NCBI GenBank assembly: GCA_015179045.1
Contig: WHUZ01000001.1
Coordinates: forward strand, 1,488,001 to 1,552,000
Length of the DNA stretch: 64,000 nucleotides
Reading direction: 5' to 3'
Source of the DNA: Kalaharituber pfeilii
Taxonomy: Eukaryota; Ascomycota; Pezizomycetes; Pezizales; Pezizaceae
Both the position numbers and the translations under genes were made by a program. The notes beneath the pieces are model-generated. The model did not search any database and was not told where the DNA came from. It saw nothing but the letters and a program-made list of their open reading frames with translations. Shown one piece after another: positions 9,718 to 21,841 of the stretch; positions within the stretch are counted from its first letter, which is position 1; the number at the start of each line of letters is the position of its first letter.

Positions 9718-10740
9718 ATGGGAAATGATGGAGGAAGGTATGTGCTCAGCCCAAGCTCATCCCCCACACGCATCATGACAATGCGTACTAATAAGCAATC
9801 TAGCATTCCGACTCGCCGTGAGCTCGTGAAGTCTGCAAGCCGCTCGAAAACTCACTCAGAACTGCGCGACTCTCAAACGCAGAGTTCTCAATATTACTGG
9901 ACATACTGTGCGCTCTCCAAACGACCTTTGGCATCACCAATTGTGTCCGACCACCTTGGTCGACTGTATAACAAAGATGCCATCATTGAATGGTTGCTGA
10001 AGCGCCTGGAAGCGTTTGGTGATGGAGAGGAGGTTCTCAAGGGGCGAGGTGTTAACGGTCTCAAGGACGTTGTGGAGGTGCATTTTCATCAACTGGAGTC
10101 CACACCGGAAAAAGAACACAATGGAAATGGGGCCGTAGAGCAAACAGAGGGTAGCGAACGAAAGGAGCGGTGGGTCTGTCCTATAACATGCAAAGAGTTG
10201 GGTGGAGGGGTAAGAGCTGTGTATCTTGTTCCTTGTGGATGTGCTTTTACCGAGGGCGCAATCAAAGAAACTGCTGCTGCTCAGGGAAAGGAGGGCGAAA
10301 CAACCGAGTGCTTGCAGTGCGGCAAACCATACAATCCTCGAGATGTCATCAATATCAACCCTACTGCCGAAGCAGATATTACACGTCTCCAGACTAGATT
10401 GAAGGATCTCTCCACTCTAGGCTTGACTCATTCGCTCAAGAAAGCTGCTGGCGAGAAATCAAAAAAGCGCAAATTGAAAGAAAAAGAAAATGGAACAACG
10501 AATGGCGACAGTAGCAAAAATACTGATAATGTGTCCTCCAATATAAAGAACTCCGCCACTGCGAGCATAACGAGCAAAGTATTGGCCGATGAGCGTGAGA
10601 AGACTAAAATTCGAAAGTTGGAGATGAGCGACAGTGTTAAAAGTTTATTCTCTGCCCCTGAAGCGAATGGCAGTAAGGACAGGTCGAAACGTCGCGGCGG
10701 TGACTTCATGACTAGGGGATATACGTTGCCAAACAGGTAA
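9718..10740 (+). CDS. rtf2: Replication termination factor 2 (Rtf2-domain protein)
   Basis: Rtf2 family proteins act at stalled replication forks; the fission yeast member supports fork arrest at RTS1. Two exons, 9718-9737 and 9804-10740, give 318 residues starting MGNDGGSIPTRRELVK, the conserved family start. Family blocks seen: YCALSKRPLASPIVSDHLGRLYNKDAIIEWLL, then a RING-like zinc region with WVCPITCKELGG, VPCGCAFTEGAIKE and ECLQCGKPYNPRDVI. The tail is Lys-rich and low complexity (nuclear-type signals such as KKRKLKEKE). The 66-nt intron has a GTATGT donor, a CTAAT branch and is stop-free and in frame, so a retained form would simply add 22 residues. The protein match is clear. Confidence 0.92.
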   Translation: MGNDGGRYVLSPSSSPTRIMTMRTNKQSSIPTRRELVKSASRSKTHSELRDSQTQSSQYYWTYCALSKRPLASPIVSDHLGRLYNKDAIIEWLLKRLEAFGDGEEVLKGRGVNGLKDVVEVHFHQLESTPEKEHNGNGAVEQTEGSERKERWVCPITCKELGGGVRAVYLVPCGCAFTEGAIKETAAAQGKEGETTECLQCGKPYNPRDVININPTAEADITRLQTRLKDLSTLGLTHSLKKAAGEKSKKRKLKEKENGTTNGDSSKNTDNVSSNIKNSATASITSKVLADEREKTKIRKLEMSDSVKSLFSAPEANGSKDRSKRRGGDFMTRGYTLPNR

Positions 10741-11790
10741 TACCAGTAGGGTCTGTACAATACTTCTGTGAGGCTTTCGATACTTTGGTGTGGTCCTACT
10801 CGATATCGCACCTGCAATTTCATACCAAGTTGGACCTCCTGTGAGCGCAGGGCGCCGCAGAGTAGTCTCCAACAGACTTATCATACAAGGAAACCCGCCA
10901 CTTGGCCTGTTACGAATCAATGTTTATCTAGAAAGTTGAACGTATTTTGAAACACGATTCTATATATACTTGTACCTATGTATACTACCTAGCGAAACAT
11001 AATGTTGATGCCCAGTATTTCAGCAAGTTGATATCGCCTGTGACCCCAGCTACATGCCAAGTGCCCTTTAGTTGGTGCAATAATTAAAAAATCTTTACGA
11101 TCATTTGCTCGTCATTCTCATGTGCACAAAAAATTCTGAACTTTAAGCAGCGCGAATGGCTATTTTCTATGTAGAATTACCCTCTACATGTTGATAAGAG
11201 CGGACGGAGTACTCTACCAGATTCCGTAACATTGCGCCCAACCAGACTATTTCAGGCCATCCTTCTCCATTCCGAATGAACAAATGTTAAACAGTGAAAA
11301 GTAATCAGAAGCCCCAAAACAGTAATAACTAGATCAACCGAATGCCACACAAAAGCACAAATATATAATAATAATAATAATAAAAAAGGAAAAGAAGAGA
11401 CATGAACGGAAACACAAAGCCCAAACGAAATGCAAATGAGCAAGAAAAACTGGTTAGCATATGACAAAAGATACGAACTAAAGGGAGCAAAGTTAAGGGC
11501 AAACGGCAGATACAAGTACGCTATGAAATATCTGGTTGAAAAGTGCTGTCCAGAAAGTGCTGTCCAGTCCATGATTGCAGTTGCAGAACGCCATACCTTG
11601 TTGAAGAAAGGAATAAAAAACAAAACCGGAAACACAAAATATGTTCAAACATGTAACATCCCATATGACAGCCAAACTTATTATCCCCTAAGTACTAATT
11701 TACAGGTGTATGTACCTTCACCTAAGCATTGCACAAATGGCAGGGCTTGGTGAATTCTGGTAGTTCTTGATGCTAACTCTCTCGGCTCTA
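10741..11790. other. Intergenic region between RTF2 and the SRF1-like gene
   Basis: No supported gene. It contains a short ATA/ATT microsatellite at about 11365-11383 and one copy of the 12-mer ccaaccagacta at 11238-11249. Open frames here, up to 127 codons, lack motifs. Confidence 0.6.
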
Positions 11791-13183
11791 TCATGCTTTC
11801 GAGACTCTCTCCACCAGTCTACAGCAGTTGAAGTGAGCATGCGAAACTTGAATATTGAGGTTGAGCAGACTACATACCTGAATACGCTAATTGTGAATGT
11901 CAGGACCCATCCACAAAGCGCCAAAAATAAGAAAGCTGCAAGCGCTCTCTGTCGAGTGCATATTGGTTCTACAGTCCTCATCGCCTGAATTGTTTTGCAT
12001 TAGCCATTATAGAACGAATCTAAAGAAAGCAATGGAGGACCAGAAATTACATTTTTAGTGCCATCTCCAAAGTCTTGGACTGTTGAAGGGCTTCGGCAAC
12101 TCCATCGAGTATCAAAAAGAGTATCGAATGCAAGTGATAAATTTGCAGAATCAAAAATAATAAACAATAGGTCAAACATGACTGTATTCCCAGTAGTCAG
12201 CGCCAGAAATCCTGATTGCAAATACAACATTTGTATGCTTACTTAATTTCATTTTGGCTTTTGGAGATCTTAGTCCCAAAGGCTTTCCTGAGTACTCGTC
12301 ATAAGTGATCCATACGAGATAGATCAGAGCTACTACATCTACCACAATTGCCATGACCGTGGATGGCTTCTGAGAGACCCCATATTCATTGCTATATTGA
12401 TACACACTAACAGCAAGCGCGAGGGCGAGTAGTGATAAGACCCAGATGATGGCTCTAAACGTCAAAGGTACCATGGGATTATTCAACAGCATAACCTAGA
12501 ATATATAAAGACATTAGTTACAGCTCATGCATCCTGAACGCAGAAGAGATCATACGTGTATCCGCTTGTACCATATTCTGCGGGTCTTTCTACTGACGAA
12601 AAGCAAGTCGTCGTCGTTAGATTCTCCATCGTTTTCAGGATCTCTAGTGCTTGTAAGCCAAGGGCCGTCGAGGTCTCCTTGTTCATCCAGCCAGTTGTGC
12701 TCCTTTTTAATCTTTTCTGAATGCGATGTCGGCGGAGGATTTGCCGAGCCGTATGCGAATGTCCTCCACCGGCTAGCGGTCTCCGGCACCGGCGACACGG
12801 TGAACGGTGTTGTTTCTCGGTGGGCATCGTGTATAGACCTCTCTGGAGGCCGCCGGTGGACCATAGGAGGTGTAGATATGAGGGAAAGCGGCTGCTCCGG
12901 CTCAAGCTCATCCTCCTCCCGCCGTTGTACCCATGCTGTAAGCAGTAATTAGTCGTGTGAGCATTTCGCCGTACTGCGAGTTATTCAGTATGTTCAGGAT
13001 TAACTAACTTGGTAGCGTCCGAACACTTTTCCATTGACCTCCTTCCATGAACGATACTGAGCGTGAAGAGAATGAATTCCCAGCTGAAGACATTCGGCCA
13101 CTCATAGAGCCGCCAAGCCCGTCCATCCTTCTCTCCTGCGAGATCAGGGATGGCGGGCGTACTTCCGAGTCACTATTTGTCAT
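11791..13183 (-). CDS. Multi-spanning membrane protein resembling regulator of phospholipase D Srf1
   Basis: Six exons fit one frame: 13183-13009, 12935-12556, 12495-12243, 12181-12051, 11984-11878 and 11818-11791, giving 357 residues. The first 180 residues are hydrophilic, Ser/Pro/Glu-rich and probably cytosolic. Four hydrophobic segments follow: FRAIIWVLSLLALALAV, VMAIVVDVVALIYLVWI, FDLLFIIFDSANLSLAF and ALAAFLFLALCGWVLTFTI. Signature words such as NPMVPLTFRA, YDEYSGKPLGLRSPKAK and DTRWSC are those I associate with the fungal SRF1 family, membrane regulators of phospholipase D; that name rests on memory, while the membrane topology is visible. Start: the GTG at 13204 is not a likely start; ATG 13183 is the first in frame. 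All introns have good GT-AG ends. Confidence 0.7.
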
Positions 13184-14730
13184 ATATTGTTGGATTGCTG
13201 CCACAATCGTACTATCGTTAATGCTATCACTCGTCTTTGCTGAATCCGCTGTCCGAGTTAGTTTGAGTTTGTCCAGAGATAAGCCCTTTCCCAGCTACAG
13301 CAAATTGGGAATAATGTATGGGAGGAGACGAGCAAAGCTGGGAAGGGCTGGAAGTAACAGTCAGCGGCAGGAGATCTGGTTGAGCACCATGGGAACTCTT
13401 CTACTGCGCGCAAGTCTGGTTGGAAGTCGGACAAGTCAGCCTAGCCTTGGTCATCCAAGGGCTCAAGCTTTGGTTGGACTGCGAGATTGGTTTCACAGGG
13501 GTTGGGATAGGTTTGGGGGCGGGGGGTGGGTGGGGGACTTGAACTTGGTCCCAGCAATCAGCCGGAGTGACTTTTTCCTGTGTTCTCCGTGGCGGTGCCA
13601 GTCTTATGAAGGGAATGCCACTGGTGGAACAGGCGTAAAGGGGGTTTGGAAGCGACGGGGGGAGGCTTCCCAGTGTAGCCCACCGATGCTAGCCCACCTG
13701 GGCCTCGCGGGCTGCTCCGCTGTGCTTGGATCGCTTATGATACTCCCACGCGCGCAGGCGGCTCGTCAAACAGGATGGGCGGGGCGCAGCAGAAAGGTCA
13801 GAATCGAAGCAAGCGCGTACTGCAGTAATACATCAATTACATCAATATTGTGACGGGACCTACGTAATGGCGATGGGGCAATACTTCTTGTTCTGCCTCA
13901 CCTTACGTACCAGGCCAGGGTTGGCGTCGGGGTCACTAGTCCCTCACGATTCTCTTAAAATCACAATTAACCCAACTACAAGTGCTTCGATTGCTTATCA
14001 TACATTTCAGACTCCTGAGGTTGGTTTGGGCACACTTCCATGTTTATGCTGTTTTTGGGCAGCGTTGTTGCAATGGACGTCTTTTGTGTGTTTCTCTATT
14101 ATAGGGCACGAGAACAGAATTCACTTGGCTGCATTCGCCATCCGCAAGACGATAAAGGCAGTGCTCTGCAATTACGGGGTATGGTAGACATCTAGCCAAC
14201 CAGACTAACCCTTTTCCATCGTCACCACATCTCTCCAATAGATCCTTATTCTCCTTCGAGCTGACGAAGTTGAATGCGGAACACACCCTATCCCTCGGCG
14301 TACTGTTGGACATACAATATTATAAAGTTACCCTGCCATGGCTACGTGCTGTAAGCGGGGTTATGTCAGTCTCGAACCGGGTTATGTGATTTAAAAAAAA
14401 AATATATAAAAAAAAAAAATATTATAAAGTTAGCATAGACATATGCTGACTAAGCTCAGAATCCTTCATTTTAGTGGCGGACAACCTTTGTCAAAACATC
14501 GCCTTCAATCCCAATATGTCGTACTAGTTAAGCATAGACCGTTTCCTTGGTCTTCGAAATGACATCTGCCTAAGTTAGAGCTGGCTGCTAGCATACGCTT
14601 GACTGTAATGGCATTGTGGAATAATTTATCTATGTTGAAGCCTAGCCTTACTTGGGCTTCTCTCACGGTTATCTTGGAATACGTTTCAGCCATCGTATTA
14701 TGGAGCATTGCCGATCGACTGTATGCGGTA
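13184..14730. other. Gene-free stretch
   Basis: A 268-codon plus-strand open frame (13047-13853) overlaps the first exon of the SRF1-like gene and has no domain; I take it as chance. An A-rich tract lies at 14392-14421 and a second copy of ccaaccagacta at 14196-14207. No other structure seen. Confidence 0.55.
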
Positions 14731-17010
14731 CTATTTTATATCGGGATACGATCGTCGACCGGGATATGACGTTCTTGGCACGCCTGCTGGAGATACTACA
14801 TTTGGATATATCTCGTGCAACAGACATGCTAGCAGCTTACAGTAAACAGTTATATGTACAGCATAGCTGATACTATTATTCTAGCATATTGTATTAATTC
14901 TGTCAACAATAGTTCACTTGCTATATCAATATATGCATTAATAATATTAAATTACCACCCCCCTCCTCAACCTCCTGCATATTATCTATCAATAGGTCTA
15001 TATCTATCTTTCCTATAGTAAGAGTTAGTCATTAATGGCTATAGTATATGATAGCATATGCAATATAGGCTAGAATAACTTACAGCTCTATTCGCGAGGC
15101 CTGAAACTAGCTGCTGCAGCTGCTGCATTTGCTGAATTATTTCCTCAAGTGTCGAAGGAGGGGGTGGTGGTGGCTGAGAGTCAGTAGCTCCAGATAATGC
15201 TGTTGACTTTACTACTATCTTATTGTCTGTATCTTTTGCAGCCCTAGTTCGTCCCCTTTTACCACTCCCTTGCCCTCTAGCCTGCCGTTTTCCTCCTTTC
15301 CCACTAGTAGTTGACCCCCCCCCCCTTAACTTCTAGTATATTAGTAGTAAGCCTATCTGTTGGAGTACTTTGGTTCGGACCATCTACAGAAGACTCAGGA
15401 GAGTTATTAGAGTCCGAATCAAGGTCAATATGACAATCATTCACATTTTTCTGACCCTCCAACTGTCGTAGTCGAGCAATGAGATAATTTCGATCCAGGA
15501 CTCATCCAAATGATAGTTTTTTCCAACCTTGACTCAGAGTTTGTAATGGAGGTGGTAAACGCAGAGAGTTACTGTCTGCCAGGCCAAAAAGACACTTCAG
15601 TAGTGATCCTCGCTAGTCTTCTGCGTAGCTCATATAGCACTCATTTGTGCGATTGCGATTCCGCCTACCAGCGTCGGCTCGCATATCACTTGCTGCTTGC
15701 GTCGTATATACGCATTTCGTATGCGCTTGCATTTTTCACATTTTTCGCGCGCTCCACCAGCTCCATACTACAGTCGCGGTGAACTCATAACAGCCGCCTG
15801 CCAGCGTCGGCTCACATATCGCTTGCATTGCATAAGCGCATTTCGTATGCGCGTGCATTTTTCGTATTTTCGCGCGCTCCACTGGCCGCCTACACAACTG
15901 CCAGTACTTCAGCAACTGAATTTAACTTTAACTTAGAGTGTTGAGAGCGGTGGTGAACTGGTTTGGAGGGTATATTCGGACCTGGGGGTATATCTGCAGG
16001 CAGGGATTGTGTGCAGCGAGCCGGTTTGAGGGGCATATCTGGGCCCGGGGGTTGCGAGCGGCGAGCTGAGGGCATATCTAAAATGGTAATTCGGTTTAGG
16101 AAGCAAATCTGAGGTTTGACAGCAGCAAACCAGTTCGAGAGTATTGCTATTAGGGGTATCAATACAGAGCTCGAGGGAGCTGCAGCTCATGTGAGACAGC
16201 GGCTGCCATAAATCATGAGACATGTATCCGAGCATCCATTGTATCACCTGTCAGTACTATTCGACACGGATAAAATCACAAAAAAATTATTAGAAGAGCA
16301 AAAAAATCAAGGAAAAATGGTGGGTTACATAAGTAAACACCAGGGAATCTAAATCCTTTCTCAGAATTCATATTCGTGCAATTTTTGTTGAGCTGTGAGG
16401 GTTTTTGCTAGAGGAGTCTGCTTGACTGCATGTCTTATACTCTTAGAGATATCAGCTGGGAATGAGTATATTATCTTCAACTGGTAAACTAGGATGGTCT
16501 AAAGGTGTAGATAGCCCTATATCAATTTTGTAAGCAGTTGTAGAGTGTATAACAGTATGTTCAGCCTCGGTACCTTCTATTTATTATAACTAAGTATAAA
16601 TTGGTACAGCTACAGTTGCTGCAATTGCTCACTTTTAGCCTTGTGAATAGAGCTTGAAGTATCTTACCCCCCTATAGCATATGCCCACCATATACTATGG
16701 CCATTAGTGAGTGACAGCAGCTATAAGAGCATAGATGTTAGTACTATTTAACTGGCAATATATAGGAGCGTAAGAGGGAGGGGGGTTAAATTGACCTGTT
16801 GACATATTTATTGATATAGCAGGAGCTTGATATTGAATATAGGCAATAGAATATGTAGATAATGTTGTCCCGACATCATTGTATCTATATCACTTTATTT
16901 GATGTTACTGATATCTAAGTTGCCAAAGATATTATGAAAATAGTTTCTCATAAGGCATGCCAAGATGCGCGTCGTTTCTAGGTAGGCGATCGTTTCCCGA
17001 TATAAAATAG
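14731..17010. mobile_element. Decayed DNA transposon with roughly 400-bp terminal inverted repeats
   Basis: The ends ctattttatatcggga (14731) and its complement (ending 17010) are flanked by TA on both sides, fitting a TA target duplication. Inverted similarity continues inward with gaps to about 15130 and 16615: shared words include gctatatcaata, the C-rich box near 14960, gccatagtatatg-type text near 15040 and agctctattc near 15095. The interior left part, read on the minus strand, encodes a Gly/Arg/Lys-rich then Pro and Gln-rich segment ending STLEEIIQQMQQLQQLVSGL (about 15090-15300), perhaps the C terminus of the element's own protein. An old LTR sits in the middle. Superfamily not determined. 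Confidence 0.6.
15540..15900. repeat. Diverged LTR plus partial second copy
   Basis: 15540-15792 matches the LTRs at 61430-61641 and 62050-62289: ggaggtggtaaacgcag, the 'gctagtc' region, gcgcatttcgtatgcgc-type words, cgcgcgctccacc, and the ending gtgaactcataaca. Immediately after, 15793-15900 repeats the LTR middle again (ccagcgtcggctc to gcgctccactgg). It sits inside the long-TIR element and carries many transitions relative to the younger copies. Confidence 0.7.
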
Positions 17011-17864
17011 TATGTCATGTATATGGTGACGGCAGCTTAGTACCAACACCTTGTAACAGCTCGACCATTAGTCAGCAGCCTTTTTTGGCTTTTCTTTACT
17101 CCTTTGAGTTAGTCTTATGCCAAGTCCCTTGCATTTTCGTGCTTAGATAGTACATATTGCATTAGATGTAGCAAAATTGCATAATATGCATACATCACTC
17201 AGGGAAATATGCCAAGATTAGCTGACTAATTATTACAATTACCCATTTAGGAAATTTCGCCTTCTTGGCACGTTACATTTTTGACCATCTCTCATACAAA
17301 ATGTCCTTTTTTATTTTCCTATTCACATGTGCAGTTTTTTTTTTTCTAACCTCATAGAATTGTTCACAATAGTAAATACTATAGATTTACGAGATTTAAA
17401 ATTCCAGATCTATAGTTGTGGTGTTGTAGATACATAATTTGTCACCCCTTGATTTAGTGTTAGTGCTAAGCTGCCAGCACCATATACTAGTATGTGAGGG
17501 GGAAGCGAATGGAGATTCTGCTCTCCTACAACCTACACTGAAATACAGAAATTCTCGCTTGGTAAAGAAAGTCCCTCCACAGTACTCTACACTTAACATA
17601 CTCAATATGCTCGATATCTTATGCACGTGCTCAGTATACTAGTAGTTGAACCAGGATGGAGAATGCAGGGTGTCGACTATCATATTAGGTAAAGTAAGAG
17701 AAGAGCTCCACTTGAGATGATGTGTCGCCCCATGAAGTTATAAACTGTGGTTCGAGACTGGTAGATTGGGGTACCTGGCCAACTTACGGTATGATAGCAG
17801 AAGTCAGGGCATGAGATATGTACTCTACAGGCTATAACGAAGGCCAAAAATCTGACTAGTTTTC
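17011..17864. other. Gene-free spacer
   Basis: AT-rich, no recognisable open frame or repeat. Confidence 0.5.
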
Positions 17865-18486
17865 TTCACTATAGCCAGTTTTCACTATAGTAAGGGGTCA
17901 CATGCTGGCTCCCAAGGTAGGCAGGGGGTGAAAAAAATTGTCAAATGCTGAAATTTTCAGTGTATGATATTCAGATCTCAAGTGTGAATTCAGTTCCTTA
18001 CCAACCTACCAATATCATGTCTTCTCAACACCGCTTTGGATGCCTAGCTCTAGAGAAATAGAAGATATGTCACACTCGCTAGGAAGTGGGACAATGTCCA
18101 AGAGAGATGACTTCTGAAGACTTATACAAATTATTTCCTAATCCTGATGGCAAGCTAATGGCATTATCTTCAATGCCTATGATATTGAAGCAGTAAGGTA
18201 CACTAAAAGTTTTTTTTGTACTTTTTTGTATTGATATATCTTGAATTAAATTACCACTCTGCTAAGCCGATTACATAAGGCAGTACTGAGGCCACCCCCC
18301 CGGTATTTCACTATGGCAAGTAAACTTTACATGTAGCTGAATAAATTAGTCCTGAAAAGTTCTTCACTTTCACTATAGCGCTTCTTTTCACTATAGCCAG
18401 GGCGTTTTAGCTGCGTGCGCAACTGATCTCACCTATTACTTCACTATAGCCAGGATTTCACTATTAAGAGTTTCATTATAGCCAGG
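17865..18486 (+). repeat. Cluster of direct repeats around TTCACTATAGCCAGG
   Basis: About seven same-orientation copies or near copies occur near 17865, 17880, 18306, 18369, 18387, 18440 and 18471. The spacing is irregular. Such words look like ends or subterminal binding sites of a Tc1/pogo-type DNA transposon, but I found no matching inverted copy in the window and no transposase frame. Confidence 0.55.
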
Positions 18487-18899
18487 GTCACCTGTAGAGT
18501 GAAGTTTACAAAGGACCTGGGGGCAGATGCATGGGGTCTAGGGCTATGATAAGACATTGGACCAACAAAGGAGTGAGGGCCTGCTAACTGGTTCTCCTAG
18601 TAGCGAAGAGCTCAATTCCATCCAATTATGGCGTGGCAAGCTCAACATTCATTTTTTATATCACGGCGCCCCGCCCTAACTTTTACTATGGCCACCATCT
18701 CCAAGTATGCCGATCTCATCGGTCATGGCCGCCTTGAGGCATTCAAAGCAATGGAAAGTCAGGCCCAGGCTGTTGGAAATAATTAACTCCGAAATAGCTA
18801 AGAATGAACTAGGACAAAAATGGACTCCTGTGGTAACAGTCCGTAAATGGACAGTTGTGGATAATAGACCGGAGGGCAGGAAAAGCGAGTAGAAAACTG

Positions 18900-18995
18900 T
18901 TCGTCAAAAAGAGGTATAAAAGGATGTAGATATCGCCCATAGAATGTAGATAGAAAAGATAGCTCCCAAGAAACAGAGAGAGCGAATATACTTCT
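18900..18995 (+). repeat. LTR fragment related to 56070-56160
   Basis: Shares with the segment near 56075 the order tataaaag, then aatgtagataga, then agctcccaaga, about the layout of a promoter-containing LTR core. Both ends are lost. Confidence 0.5.
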
Positions 18996-20607
18996 TCCAC
19001 ATCTTTAGACAGGCCAGGCCAGGAAAGTCAAACTTGAGGAACAGGCCCAAGACCTCCTTATCGATATCTGCTAAGATTCCAAGATGTGGGTATGGAACAG
19101 TGTGAAGAATTTGATAAAATGAAAGTGTGTAGTACAAAGAGGGATTCACTTTACATGTGATAGCGTTAAAACCGAAGTTGAGTTGTCCTCAAGCATTCAC
19201 CCTAGGAATTGCATGCACGAGCCTTTCTAGATGCTAAAGTCATCAAGGAGCAAGTCGATATTATTGAAATATCTGACATCTCTGACTCCAACTACGGTGA
19301 CTCCATGAAAGACATTCTGAGCGTTGAAGTGAGATACTCAGGTAAGACCGGAGTTAAATGGTAGATTCCATTCGAAAAAGTGACTGGCTGAATATAGGAT
19401 AAAATTTTTGAAGATCAGTAGTCTATCAATACAACGCTGGACACACAACTACACATTCTCAATTTCTATATTTCGTCTAGCTGTGGTTTAGCTCAATCTT
19501 AAGCACGAATCCGATAGTGGGTTCATGTCGCTACTCGTTGGCAGTATAAAGTGCACCAGCGTAAACGGGTTGCTGGTTTCGAGTTCTCTATAATACACTA
19601 CCTGGATCCTTAGTTAACTAGGTACTCTGCTTGAGCGTTTCTTCATAATTGCTGGGGTCTTGAGGTTACCTCGGCGTTGCCTGCTTGGTGCCGTCGTCGT
19701 TTACATTGGTCTTGATCATACTGAGTCCTAGGATATCGCAAAACAGGAGAATAAAGCTCAAGTTCTTGATCCCATTTAAAGATACGTAATAAACGTCACG
19801 GTATTGAGAGACCAACATTTGAAGACTGACGACAGTTGGAGAATAGGTGTTCTCTTTCCATAGGACACACTGACGACAGAAGAAGAATAATTATATTAAA
19901 TTAATGATTCGCATAATTAGTCAGATGCGTTTCGATGATGTTGTGTTGTGGGAACATCATTATGATGGGAAAATTATTGATCACAATATTACTCTACCGC
20001 ACTATTCAATGATAAAGGACGTCTTTAAGCATTTATAGTTCGCTTATCAACTGCAGAGAGAAGTTAAGCTAAGGAAAAGTAAATTTGGGCTTTTGAATTT
20101 TCCTAACTACTGCCATTGTACCCGGTTCCTGGGCTGTATAAACTGAGTCCGTTCTGAAAAAGTGCGTATAGCGTAAGTATTACATGTCTGGGCTAGTTTG
20201 CGAAGCCCTGAGGTGGTACGTACTTGAACTTAGAAAACTTTATACTAGTGCACAAGAGGCATATCCGCATCGCTTACTGCTTTGCCCCGTTTCCTGCCTT
20301 CGTAGCAGCGTATTCACAGCTGAACCAGAAACCAGCAGGCCCAGATCCTGGGCATTCATCTGCAATTCAACCTTCCCTACAACTACTCACATTTCTCTCT
20401 GAGTTATCAACCTTAGCATACCAGGCTGGATCAGGAATAAGCGCTTTGAAGAACCACACGATATCGACCAAGTGCATGGTTTATCGAGCGCACTTACCTT
20501 GCTGCCTCCTTAGTTCTTGAAATTTTCAGAGTTTGTTGCGTATACCTATACATATATCAAATCTTATCGTCTTTTGCATTTTTCTTCACCTCTCATAGAG
20601 CTTAGAT
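18996..20607. other. Gene-free region with an unidentified frame remnant
   Basis: A plus-strand frame near 19905-20037 reads MRFDDVVLWEHHYDGKIID, then PHYSMIKDVFKHL before a stop. It looks protein-like but I do not recognise it. Nothing else supported. Confidence 0.4.
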
Positions 20608-21841
20608 ATGAAGCTATTTCTTATACCTATCACGAAGCGGCGCACGTTGGTGTATGCAAAGCAGCTTAGCAATGCCGCATTGGCGAAGCCATCGCTAGTT
20701 GATCGAATCTCAGTGTGAGTGCGATGTCACCAACAGTTCTATTGCTAGGCGTCCGGAAAAAATTTGCTTATGACTTATGATGTAGTAAGGCGTCCGCGAC
20801 ATGGCAGCAATGGGTACGAGAAATTCAATCTCTGGATTGAGAGTCGCGGCGGAGGGCTGATTACAAGTCCATCAAATAGGAACGTGGGATAAAAGATGGC
20901 AACGATCTCTTGTTGAGGCTGGAAACAAACTTTTGAGGAGAATACCATATGAAGAATGGTGCGGCTCATCCTAGGTTTGGAACATTAAATCTTTCTGACT
21001 ACTCTGTGCAGGGCCTTAAATCAATATCCACCCTATCTGTGCGACGTAGAGATGCCGAACTTCAGGATGTACAAATCCCAGTTGTATTTCCAGCAACCAT
21101 TATCAGCCCGGAAAAGGTCCCATCCATAATACAGAGGTTAGCGACGGAAAGAACAACTCTACATCGTAGCCGGCTATGGTGGAGCGTGATTGGGATGCCA
21201 ATTGTTGCACCTTTTGCTTTGGTACCTGTGTAAGGTATATCGACTTACTCTGTCAGAAGCCATAAAACTAATGTTCTAATAGAATACCGAACGTATGATG
21301 CTCAATTCACAATTATGCGCTCAATTGTAGAGACTAAGGAGCTATTTATGAACTAGATACCATTCTTTTACTTGGCCTTCAGAGCATATTCTCACTGGAA
21401 AGGTAGTGGCCTTCAGTTCATAACATAGGAAAATAGCTGCTAACACCCATTGAAGCTCTTGCTGGTGGGAAACATCTGGAATTTCTGGTGAAGAACAATC
21501 TTCTTGTAGCAGCTCCTAGTCAGCAGTTGAGCGAAATATATTCTCGAAATTCTCATTCCACAGAAATGAAACCACATGATACACAATATGAAGGAAAAAT
21601 CAATGATCCAGCTTCTGAAGCAGAGGTTGTATTGATTGATGAAAACGATGCACGGAAGGTACCTCTCAACTAGGCCCCTTCTCACTCATTAAGTAGTGTG
21701 AAAGCTCACATTATTCATATATAGATTGCATCTGTCGTCGATGTTCCAGAGCTCGCTGGGGAACTGGAGCGTGCTCAAGAACAAGTGCGGAAAAAACTTT
21801 CTGAAACAAATCGACAAACCAAACCCAAAAGGGTTCTATGA
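20608..21841 (+). CDS. Mitochondrial K+/H+ exchange-related protein (Mit_KHE1 family)
   Basis: The family (yeast YDL183C) is linked to mitochondrial potassium/proton exchange in the inner membrane. From ATG 20608 the protein starts MKLFLIPITKRRTLVYAKQL, the family start; further blocks are RRIPYEEW, GLKSISTLSVRRR, VVFPATIISPEKV, RLATERTTLHRSRLWWSVIG, MPIVAPFALVPVIPN and IPFFYLAFRAYSHWKAL, then KHLEFLV and a charged tail. Introns fit at 20715-20785, after EEW near 20962, after LVPV near 21228, after IPN, after HWK near 21399 and after DARK near 21659. One junction (about 20805-20890, between TWQQW and DKRWQR) cannot be joined in frame with GT-AG sites; a one-base indel or unusual splice is needed. 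Confidence 0.8.

Noticed and set aside
13047..13853. 268-codon plus-strand open frame
   Set aside because: It overlaps antisense to the first exon of the SRF1-like gene and has no domain or codon pattern of its own; the downstream half is arginine/glycine-rich chance sequence.
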